Shown here piece by piece: positions 1 to 7,854 of a stretch of DNA of 16,194 nucleotides. The notes under the pieces are model-generated. The model was not told the origin of the DNA, ran no database searches, and worked only from the letters and a program-made list of their open reading frames with translations. The position numbers and the translations under genes were made by a program. Positions within the stretch are counted from its first letter, which is position 1; each line of letters opens with the position of its first letter. This DNA is from Hyphochytrium catenoides (taxonomy: Eukaryota; Sar; Hyphochytriomycetes; Hyphochytriales; Hyphochytriaceae). The DNA lies in assembly GCA_900088475.1 (NCBI GenBank), contig FLMG01002142.1, forward strand, positions 5,910 to 22,103. Direction: 5' to 3'.

Positions 1-161
1 TGTCCAAACTCAAGTTAGAGGCCAAACCCACAACCGGTTTCTGTTACGTGTTTGTTAAGCTTACACATCAAGAAACAAACTCACTCTGCCGATTTGGAAA
101 GAACCATTAGCGAGGTGGAGAACCTCTTTCCTCCTGCTTCTCGCCCTCTCTTTCTCTTTCT

Positions 162-201
<40 letters not shown>

Positions 202-735
202 TCTCTCTCTCTTTTCCTATCTCTCTCGTCCTTTACCTCTCTCTGCCACTGATTCCCTTCTCTCATGTCTCTCTCCCACACAGTCGTTTATGGAAGACCA
301 ATTTTTGGGCTTTCATCCCCAAGTTCCGTTGCCATCACTGGCAAGCTCTCTCTTCTCTCTCTCTCTGGTTGTCTTTCTCTCTTTCTCTCTCTTCTTTGCT
401 GCTCGGTGTCTCTGTCTCTCAGGAAGGCTTCTGCCAGTGCTGTAGACGCATATCTTTCCATCTCTCTTTGGATCTATCCCTCCGTTTTCCACTATCTTCT
501 CCTCTCTTCCTCTCTCTCTCTCTCTCTCTCTCTCTTTTCTCTCGACAGTGTTGTTCCCTCTTTCCTTTGCTTTTGTTGTCTCTTCCTCTTTACTCTTTGC
601 CGCATCAGCGTCACTGGCGTTCAAAGTGCTGAGCCAACGATCATCTGCAGCTTGGGAGAAGACCGAGGGGAGAGAAGGAAGAGAAAGACAGAGAGAGAGA
701 GAATTATAGAAGAGAGAAAAAAGGCAGTTAATTAA
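1..735 (+). other. Unresolved CT-rich region, possible 3' end of an upstream gene
   Basis: Most of this stretch is CT dinucleotide repeat (about 155-235, 340-420, 505-545) broken by short non-repetitive islands at about 1-120, 280-345, 420-500 and 600-680. The CT-on-plus bias matches the introns of the plus-strand gene that follows, so the islands may be exons of another plus-strand gene. Supporting hints are a possible donor at 115 (GTGGAG after GAG) and possible acceptors ending near 288, 422, 549 and 614. The last island has an open frame (SLAFKVLSQRSSAAWEK and onwards) that reaches a stop near 710. I could not chain the islands in one consistent phase and recognise no domain, so no gene is called. 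Bases 735-900 hold mixed CT-rich sequence with nothing I can name. Confidence 0.2.
155..235. repeat. CT dinucleotide microsatellite
   Basis: A nearly pure CT run with a few interruptions. It gives Ser-Leu-repeat open frames on the plus strand and Arg-Glu-repeat frames on the minus strand. These are translation artefacts, not proteins. Confidence 0.9.
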
Positions 736-899
736 GAGAAGAGTGCAATCTGCTGATAGACGATCTTCTTCGTTTAAAGAGAATTTCTCTCTCTTTCTGC
801 ATCCCCTCAATTCTCTTCCCTGTCTGCGTGACCTAGTGACGCCAAGTAGCCTCTCTCTCTCCATCATCTCTTTCTCTCTACCTGTGAAGCGACCGCGCT

Positions 900-980
900 C
901 TAACTAGAGAAGCGAGACTCAACAACAGAAGAAGAAAGAAAGAGATACAGACTTCTCTCCGAAGAAATAGCCAGAGAGAA

Positions 981-1020
<40 letters not shown>

Positions 1021-1055
1021 AGAAAGAGACGCACAGAAGAGAGTCATAACAGCCG
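900..1055 (+). promoter_or_regulatory. GA-rich 5' leader of the LRR gene
   Basis: Sequence immediately upstream of the LRR gene start is purine-rich, with a long GA run at about 972-1029. An in-frame TAA at 1047-1049 lies two codons before the ATG at 1056, so translation of this exon cannot begin further upstream. The transcription start is not visible. Calling this a 5' UTR is inference from position and from the similar GA-rich stretch ahead of the small gene at 7177. Confidence 0.4.
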
Positions 1056-1338
1056 ATGGAATGCTTCAGGAGAATCCTGGGAAGAAGAGGACGGAGAGAC
1101 AACAACGGGAAAGCTCTCAGCGTCTCCTCTCTCGAGGACGATCCACACTCTCCCATCCCAGTGGATGTGAGGAAGACGCGGCCTCAGAGACGATGGAGTC
1201 TCACAGGGAGAGAGAGCGATCCTGACATTCTCTCTCTCTCGGTGGAAGATGGATTGCCGCGGCAACAGAGAAACGTGACAGATCTAGCGCTAGGCGTCAG
1301 CATGCACAGAGTAGGCAGTGCCATACAGGTAGATCTTG

Positions 1339-1370
<32 letters not shown>

Positions 1371-1371
1371 T

Positions 1372-1412
<41 letters not shown>

Positions 1413-1567
1413 CTCTCTCTCCCTCTCTTTCTCTTTCCTTTGCTCTCCCTTTTTTCCTACAATTCCAAGTTCCACCTTCCTTCGAAGTGCTTCCGGTTGG
1501 CTTTTTCTGCAAGGCACAAGGTCGCTGTCGTTGCTTCCTCTCTCTTCATTTCTATACATCTGGGATG

Positions 1568-1600
<33 letters not shown>

Positions 1601-2545
1601 AACCCACCACGTTTGTCTAGGAGCTTAAAGATAAGGGGCCAAAAGCCACTCGTCTCCTACTCCGGCAGCAGGAGCTGGGAGACGAGGAAGCAGCGTTAGT
1701 CGCGCGGTCTCTCAGCCACAAGAAGAGTAGAGTGACTGTGATTGACCTGAGCGTTAACAGGATCGGAGACAAAGGCGCAACCGCTATTGCAGGTCTCTCT
1801 CTCTCTCTTTTTCTCTCTTTCTTTCGTCCTCTTTCTACTTCTCTCTCCTCCGCTTGCACTCTGGACCTCTACCCTTCTCGCAGTTTTGTCTGGCGTCGCT
1901 CCTTGTCATCCTGTTGGTGATTCCTCTTGAGGCTCTGCGATGACTTCAATGCCGACGTAGCCATTCTCGTAGTTCCACCTTGTCGCTCTGTGATCTGCCT
2001 CTTCACAAGTCTCCCCTTTTTCATGCTTTCTCTTTCTCTCTCTTTCTCTCTCTTTCCTTACTCTTTCTCGTGCGCTGATATTTTCTCTTCAAATGTCTCT
2101 CAGAGAGCGTCAAGGGCAATCCCCATGTGACGACGTTAAATCTTTCAAAGAATGAGATCACCGCGACAGGAGCGTCCGCTCTCTCTGACTGTCTAAAGGG
2201 CAGTGTTTCTCTCCGCAAGCTGAGCCTCCATAGAAACAAGATCGCAGGGCCTGGAGCTGCCTCTCTTGCCGCCGCTTTGCGGTTCAACGGCTGGCTTATG
2301 GAGTTGGACATCTCCTACAATGATGTGGGAGTAGACGGCGCACGGGCTCTTGGCACAGCGCTCAAGCAGGTAGGAGTCTCTCTCTCTCTTTTCCATCTAT
2401 GAGTTAGCTTTCTCTCGGCTGTCTCTTTTCTTTCTCATTTTTCTATCCTTCGGTAGCTTGCTTCTTGGGGCGCTGTATAACTTCGATGGCCTCCTGTCTT
2501 TTAAAGAGAAGCGTCTTATCTTAGTTCTAGGTCCTTCTTTGGCCC

Positions 2546-2577
<32 letters not shown>

Positions 2578-3222
2578 TCCCTCTCTCTCCTTCTCTCTCT
2601 TCTTTCTCATCGTCTCCCATCCACTTCTCTTTCTTGCGCTTACTGCTGAACCTCTAGCAAGCGCCTTCGTCACTTCCCCAATGTCCGCCTAATAGTCTGT
2701 GAAGTACCTTTGCCCCCGCAGATGGTCCTCTCTCGCTTTCTTTCTCTTCCCTCATCTCTTTGTCTCTCTCTCTTGCTTTCCCTGACCCATTCTCCTTTCC
2801 CGCCTTCTGTTATGCGATAGAACTCCTGCCTTCGCACTCTGAACCTGTCATGGAATAATATCACGGACGAAGGCGTCATCGCCGTCAGTAAAGCGCTAAT
2901 GACGAACGCTGTTCTGGAGAACCTGAGCTTAGGCTGGAATAGAATCACGACCACAGGTAAGCACCCTTTCTCCTCCTCAAGCCCGCCCTTGTTTCTCTTC
3001 CTCTCTCTCTCTCCTCTCTCTCTGTCTACATACATATATCCCTCTGCTTGCATAGATAAGTGGCTACTCTTCCAGCACTTTCTTTCTCTTCAACGGTTCT
3101 CTTCCGTTGATCTAGCTGCGTTCTGTCATGCTCTTAAAGTCATCGTCGTGAGGTGGTCGGCTTCGAAACGTATCTTGCTCTTAGGATGATTCCCACCCTC
3201 GTCATCCACATGCCTCTCTCTC

Positions 3223-3266
<44 letters not shown>

Positions 3267-3494
3267 GTCTCTCCTCTCTTGTCTATCAGGTGTGAAGAAG
3301 CTTGCGGAGGTCCTGAAGACGTACAACTGCTCTGTCTCCTCTGTCTTCCTCCAGCACAATGCTATCACGCCAGAAGGGGCCATTGCCCTGGCAGACGCGC
3401 TGAAAGTGAATACATCGCTCACCTTTCTCAACCTGGAGCACAATTTGATAGGAAATGACGGGGCAACAGCGCTAGGTAAAGTGCCGTTTTTCAC

Positions 3495-3527
<33 letters not shown>

Positions 3528-3536
3528 CTCTCTTTC

Positions 3537-3580
<44 letters not shown>

Positions 3581-5928
3581 CCCTTCTTCCCCTTTCTTCC
3601 CCTAGTATCGGTGTATCTAGTTTTCCCCTCTCACCATCCCTACGGCCCATTGTGCAGGTAACAGTCATAACACAACGATTACGGCGCTAGACGTCGGATG
3701 GAACGCTATTGGTGATGCGGGCGCGCGAGCTCTGGGAGAGAGTCTCAAGACCAATACGTCTCTCTCTCTTCTCAATCTAGGTTGGAACGCCTACATCGGA
3801 GATGAGGGCGCCAAGGCCTTGGCACAAGGGTAAGAAGCGCTACGTCCGCATGCAAGGAAGAGAGGCAGACATAGAGAGGGAGAGAGACGATTGGGAACAA
3901 ATGTTGGCTGACAGAGCACAAGAGATGTATCATTGCTTCATTCAGCTATAGTAAGATATTCTGAGAGAAATAAGAGAGATATGCCTATGAAGAGAGAAAG
4001 AAATGGAGGAGGAAGACTGAGATAGGAGAAACCATTGACAGCACAGGGAGTTGCGAGATTATCAAGCCTTGGTAATAGCTCACCCATGGCTGCTCGAGCG
4101 ATGCTTATAGCCTCTAATCTCCCTCTGTCTCTCTCTCACTGTTGCTCGACGCTTTGTCTCTCTCTTGCCTTTCAGCCTCAAGCTCAACACCAACCTCACA
4201 AACCTGGATCTGAGAGGGAACTGCATAGGAAATGACGGAGCTGAGGCTCTGTCTGAGGCGCTCCAACTGAACTTCTCTCTCCTGGAGCTTCCTCTCATCT
4301 CTAACAGCTTCATCGCCTCCAAAACTCTCACAGCTATTCACCTTGAGCTCAGAAAAAATAGTCGGCCAACAGGTACTTTACGCTCCTCGCGAACTTCTCT
4401 CTCTTGTTCTCCCTCTCCATCTTCTTTGGCCTCTTCTCTCTCGCGCGCGTGTGCCTATGCATCTTTCCCTCGGCCGACAGGTCCTTTCTTCTATTTACGC
4501 TCTTCCCGACACCCTACTCTCTTTCTCGCGCTCCCCCTTCCTCTTTCCCCTGCCCCTTTTTTTCTATCTCTCCTCCCTTTCTTTGTTGCTCTCTGTCCAC
4601 TCTCTCCTTGCTCTCTCTCTCTCTCTCTCTCTCCTTCTTCTGCTCTTGTGCTACTGCGTCTGTTGCTCTCACTAAAAACGCCACTTCCTAACCTATTGCC
4701 TCCTATAATTCTCTCTCTTTTCTCTTTCTCCTCTCCTTCTGTCTCCTTTGTATGGCCTGTACCCTTGCAGAGGCAGCAAAGAAAGAAGCGCTGTACAGAC
4801 AATGGATGCAGCAGCATCGAGGGAGTCAGACGGCAGTAGACGAGAATCTTTACCGCGGAGACGACTCGTTCTTGGACGGCAGCGAAGGTGGAGCATATTT
4901 TTTCTCTTCATCTTTTAAGCAATCTTCCTCGTCAACTCCAAATGTTCCTTATTTTCCGGGCTGCTTACGCAATTTCTTCTCGCTCGGGCAAGAATACTTT
5001 CGGCTGTGCCATTCTACAGTCTTCGGACGTCTCTGCTGACCCTCTCGCTGTCTCCCTCCTCCTTCTCTCTCTCTCTCTCTCACTCTCTTGGTTACCGCTA
5101 ATCGCGGCTACATCCTTCCTCTCTGGTCCGCCCACGTCCGTGTCTTGGGAAATAGTCTCTTTCACTTCGGTGTCAGAGCACTCCAACAACAGCTTTGTCA
5201 AAGGAAAGCTCAAGAAGATTGTCAAGGCAGCGCGACGGCCAAGTGTAGAACACAGCGGAAGGTCCAGCGCAAGAATGAGCCTGGACAGCTCCATTGTCTC
5301 TCTCTCCGAGCAGGCTGAGAAGAAGAGGGAGCTTCTTAGACGAGGAGGAGGCGGGAGAGATGGAAGGAGAGAAGGAGACGTCTATCCCACGTTTAGGTCA
5401 AGTGACACGCTCCCTCGGAGGGTCTCTGTGCAGGAAGATGAGGACATTAGTGCGGCAGAGCTCCTCAGGAGAGACGTCATCCCTCCTTCTCTTTCCCCTT
5501 CTTTCCCACGAAGGAGTCAGAAAGACTTTCTTCCGCCTTCCTCGTCGCCTGCTCGAGCTGATAAGGGACGGGCCCCGTTCACGGTGGAGCCGGTGAGAGT
5601 CCAGATCCCTGCGTCTTCTTCTCCTGCCAGTTCGTCCGGAAGGCTGTGGAGCTCTATGAAGCAAAAGAAGGAGGAAAGCGACAGCAGAAGTAAGAAGAAA
5701 GAGGGTGGTCTGAAGGGAAGGGAGAGCAGAGACAATGCCAAGCCACAGCAGGACATCTCTCGGTCGAGCTCTTTCACTAGTGACTCCACTATGGGCAGCA
5801 GCTTTCAGTCTCCGGTCTTCTCCTCCGATAATGCTGTTGAAAGAGGACAAGCGACGCCACCGAAGCGATCAAAGAGGAAATCGGTACGCTTCGAGTCACC
5901 TCTGAGTCCGGTACCGATGGTGGCGTAA
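1056..5928 (+). CDS. Leucine-rich repeat (RI-type) protein with Ser/Arg-rich tail, 9 exons, 756 aa
   Basis: Exons read from the sequence: 1056-1328, 1621-1792, 2104-2369, 2821-2956, 3290-3475, 3658-3829, 4176-4372, 4771-4887, 5177-5928. All introns are GT-AG, codon phases agree at every junction, and the coding length is 2,271 nt including the stop. The start is the first in-frame Met after a TAA at 1047. Residues 1-91 are basic and polar with an RRWS motif at 45-48. Residues about 92-128 look like a helical cap. About eleven LRRs fill 129-450, followed by a degenerate C-terminal cap to 467. Residues 468-506 are charged. Residues 507-756 form a disordered Ser/Arg/Pro-rich tail with RRPS and RRVS motifs and a terminal KSVRF. 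No signal peptide, membrane segment, NACHT or kinase domain is visible, so a cytosolic or nuclear scaffold is likely. RI-type LRR arcs usually bind proteins; the partner is unknown. Introns 1-5 are dominated by CT repeats. Confidence is high for the LRR exons and slightly lower for exons 1, 8 and 9. Confidence 0.85.
1341..1426. repeat. CT microsatellite in LRR gene intron 1
   Basis: A long CT run with a few T insertions lies just downstream of the donor at 1329. A second CT run (about 1573-1600) sits just before the acceptor AG at 1619-1620. Confidence 0.9.
3213..3262. repeat. CT microsatellite in LRR gene intron 4
   Basis: A near-perfect CT run ends about 25 bases before the acceptor AG at 3288-3289 and supplies the polypyrimidine tract. 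Confidence 0.9.
3498..3580. repeat. CT microsatellite in LRR gene intron 5
   Basis: The longest pure CT block of the window fills most of the intron between 3476 and 3657. Confidence 0.9.
5878..5892 (+). other. PP1-docking (RVxF-like) motif KSVRF at the C-terminus of the LRR protein
   Basis: Residues 741-745 of the rebuilt protein read KSVRF, preceded by a basic stretch (PPKRSKR) and followed by ESPLSPVP, which contains two Ser-Pro sites. This fits the relaxed consensus for protein phosphatase 1 docking: basic residue, permissive residue, Val, permissive residue, Phe. The motif is short and occurs by chance in many proteins. Its place in a disordered tail makes it accessible, but binding is inference. 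Confidence 0.4.
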
Positions 5929-6250
5929 GTCCAGGGGACAAGCTGATCTATTATTGACCGCGAAGTAAAGCGCGAGAAGTTATTTATGAGCCTCTAAGGA
6001 GGCCAGGACTTAGAGGGGACCACCTTCTAGCAGTACACGGAGTAAGACTAGCATCCATAGTAGACACTGTTAGTTTGATATCATAGAAATCTGGCAGCTG
6101 GCGTGCAGACCAGCATCTGATTAGATAAACTAGTGCAACAGCTTAGGAAGTAATCTCCTTCCTCTGGTTCTTACTATCCGGTCCCCTTCCCAGCGATATA
6201 CGCCTAGCCAGTGCTGGGCTGGCACTTAATAACTTCATATCCTCAGTGGG

Positions 6251-6276
6251 AGGCTTCACAAATGCCAGTGAAGCTT
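6251..6276. repeat. Short inverted repeat (9-bp stem, 8-nt loop)
   Basis: AGGCTTCAC (6251-6259) pairs with GTGAAGCTT (6268-6276) around the loop AAATGCCA, with one G-T pair. No function can be assigned. A single stem this short can arise by chance. Confidence 0.4.
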
Positions 6277-6475
6277 CTCGGGGTGGATTCCATCTAAAAT
6301 CCAGTGCTGTCACTAATTAGCAGCTGGGCAGTATGGTTCCGATAGTCTCAGCAGAGCCCAAACAAATCTTCAGAAGCTCGTCCGGAGCGCCGGAGCGTCT
6401 GGGAAAAGCTTCAGAAAGGAGCCAACCGTTATACCAAAAGACCGTGGCCGTTAGCGACTCCTTTGCGTGATTCGG

Positions 6476-6481
6476 AATAAA
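6476..6481 (+). terminator. Possible polyadenylation signal AATAAA (plus strand)
   Basis: An AATAAA hexamer lies about 550 bases after the LRR stop at 5928. It would imply a long 3' UTR. Whether this organism uses the animal-type hexamer is unknown. Confidence 0.2.
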
Positions 6482-6730
6482 ATGAACATTGCAGAAAGTA
6501 TTTTACAAAGAGAGTACACGATATCCAGAATATGTTCTGCATCTTCCAGCACAACCAAATCCGGGCACTAGCCGTTTGCAGCGTCTGTGACCCTGTTAGA
6601 GGAGGGCCAGTATCAGGGCCACTGTAATGTAGCACTGCTGACCCCTGTAGACAGATGTATAGATTTATTCCTACGTCGGTTAGCTAGTGAGGGAAGCGAC
6701 GTGACCAAAACTCCTCTAGAAGGGGAAGAG

Positions 6731-6764
6731 AGAGACAGAGGGGAAAAGAGAGAGAGAGAGAGAG

Positions 6765-6820
<56 letters not shown>

Positions 6821-6890
6821 TGTGAGAGAGAGTCGACGAGAGACAGACAGAGGGAGGTTGAGAGAGAGAGAGAGAGAGAGAAAAAGCGAT
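6731..6890. repeat. GA dinucleotide-rich tract
   Basis: Long GA runs with short interruptions. They sit upstream of the small plus-strand gene, as a GA tract sits upstream of the LRR gene. The open frames here (Arg-Glu repeats on plus, Ser-Leu repeats on minus) are artefacts. Confidence 0.9.
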
Positions 6891-7176
6891 GGGCGAGCAG
6901 GAGAGGAAGACCGAGAGAGAGAGGGGAAGGTCAAGATCCCGCATATGTTGTCAGCCTCTTCCCATCTCCACCTCTATTTCTCTCTCTCTCTCACATCAGC
7001 CTTCCTCATCAACAGCAGCAGCCGGAGCTCTGAAGACAGACAGAAAGCCATCGTCTACTCAGGAGACATTCTCACGCTCTTCTACTGTCCGAGAAGGAGA
7101 CAAGAGGACCCTACACGACTCCACGAGAGAGAGAGAAAGAGAAAAAGAGAGAGAGATACAAGGAAGAGAAGTAGAG

Positions 7177-7488
7177 ATGTCAGCTGCGCAACCAGACACC
7201 GCTACAAATCCTCCTCCTGCAGCTGCTCCTGCAGTTGACGGAGGTGACATCGCACCGCTCTCTAACTCTCTTATCGCTGAACTGGAAAAGCCCGAGTCGA
7301 GCCCTGGCAAGCTGAAAACTGCAGAAGAGATGCTCAGCCAGTTGAAAGCCGATAACACGCAAGTCCATCTCAAGGTAGACGCACCGGCTGGAGCCATTGG
7401 TACCCAGAGCACTTCTCCTGTGCAGCACACAGCCGCGATGATTGAACGCACTCCTTCGGAAAAAGAAGACCCTTTCGCCAACCTCTAA
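7177..7488 (+). CDS. Small unknown protein, 103 aa, C-terminal EDPFANL
   Basis: The frame from the ATG at 7177 encodes a Pro/Ala-rich start (about residues 1-25), a charged segment likely to be helical (about 32-63, containing AEEMLSQLKADN), a loop-rich stretch, and the C-terminus SEKEDPFANL followed by TAA. I recognise no family. Codon composition differs clearly from the flanking GA repeats, which supports real coding. The same frame is open upstream to an ATG at 6889, just after an in-frame TGA at 6859, giving 199 residues. That extension is low-complexity and crosses a CT tract ending in CACATCAG at 7001, which looks like the acceptor of a 5' UTR intron with a possible donor near 6930. 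I therefore prefer 7177. The terminal DPF resembles the short motif bound by AP-2 alpha-adaptin ears, but one copy is weak evidence. The gene converges on the kinase gene. Confidence 0.5.
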   Translation: MSAAQPDTATNPPPAAAPAVDGGDIAPLSNSLIAELEKPESSPGKLKTAEEMLSQLKADNTQVHLKVDAPAGAIGTQSTSPVQHTAAMIERTPSEKEDPFANL

Positions 7489-7854
7489 AGAGAGACACAT
7501 CTGATAGGGACAGAAAGAGAGAGACAGAGCCTGACTGTTGACGGGAAGATAGTAGCTTGGCTGCGTAGGAATTGGCCCTCTCTCGCTCTCCTGGGAGACA
7601 GGGCTGAGTGACTGACAGGCCAGACAGATCTGAAGCGCTCAGAGTCTAAAGTGAAGATTGTCGGAAATTATATTTTTATTGGAAAGAAGTGACAGAGAAG
7701 AGTTTTTTGAGCCCTGACGAGCTGTCAGAGACTCTTTCTAAGAGGCAGGAGCAAAGCGTGCCCTGCCCTTCTAGAAAGACTAAGAATGGACAGCTAAGGG
7801 AGAGAGAGAGAGAGAGGGACAGAAAAGAGAGAGGGAGAGAGTGTGTGAAGAAAC
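7489..7854. other. Spacer between convergent 3' ends
   Basis: This 366-base gap separates the stop of the small plus-strand gene from the stop of the minus-strand kinase gene, so it must carry both 3' UTRs. It has GA runs near 7510-7530 and 7800-7845 and an AT-rich patch at about 7665-7682. No coding sequence is visible. Confidence 0.6.
7675..7680 (-). terminator. Possible polyadenylation signal AATAAA of the kinase gene
   Basis: On the minus strand the sequence reads CCAATAAAAATATAA, about 175 bases beyond the kinase stop at 7855. Position and AT-rich context fit a poly(A) signal, assuming a conventional hexamer is used here. Confidence 0.4.

Larger units (their letters stand above)
1705..4372 (+). 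other. LRR domain, 28-residue ribonuclease-inhibitor-type repeats
   Basis: Exons 2-7 encode repeats of the form LxxLxLxxNxIxxxGAxALxxALKxNxS. Clear examples are VTVIDLSVNRIGDKGATAIA, VTTLNLSKNEITATGASALS, LRTLNLSWNNITDEGVIAVS, ITALDVGWNAIGDAGARALG and LTNLDLRGNCIGNDGAEALS. The Asn of the LxxN turn and the Gly-Ala before the helix are almost invariant. The repeat register runs unbroken across the splice junctions, which is strong support for the exon model. The eighth repeat (LTFLNLEHNLIGNDGATALG, then NSHNT) is about three residues short, and the last unit (LLELPLISNS onwards) is degenerate, as expected of a cap. Confidence 0.9.
5929..6700. other. Non-repetitive spacer: 3' UTR of the LRR gene plus intergenic DNA
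   Basis: This stretch lacks the CT/GA repeats that fill nearly every other non-coding part of the window. No convincing coding region, tRNA or spliceosomal snRNA is visible. The minus-strand open frame at 6429-6635 has no recognisable domain and no splice context. The 5' part is presumably the LRR gene's 3' UTR. A nine-pair hairpin lies at 6251-6276. Confidence 0.5.

Noticed and set aside
6320-6360. Sequence resembling a tRNA T-loop (GGTTCCGATAG)
   Set aside because: No matching stems, anticodon arm or acceptor could be found around it.
6429-6635. Minus-strand 68-codon open frame in the spacer
   Set aside because: No recognisable domain, no splice signals, and a length expected by chance.
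6684-6944. Minus-strand Ser-Leu-rich open frames
   Set aside because: Complement of the same GA repeat, and an apparent hydrophobic protein only because CT reads as Ser-Leu.
6587-7033. Plus-strand open frame rich in Arg-Glu repeats
   Set aside because: It is a translation of the GA microsatellite; there is no non-repetitive domain.
7059-7481. Minus-strand 140-codon frame opposite the small gene
   Set aside because: It mirrors the plus-strand coding sequence, has no splice context, and runs against the GA leader and stop arrangement that fits the plus strand.
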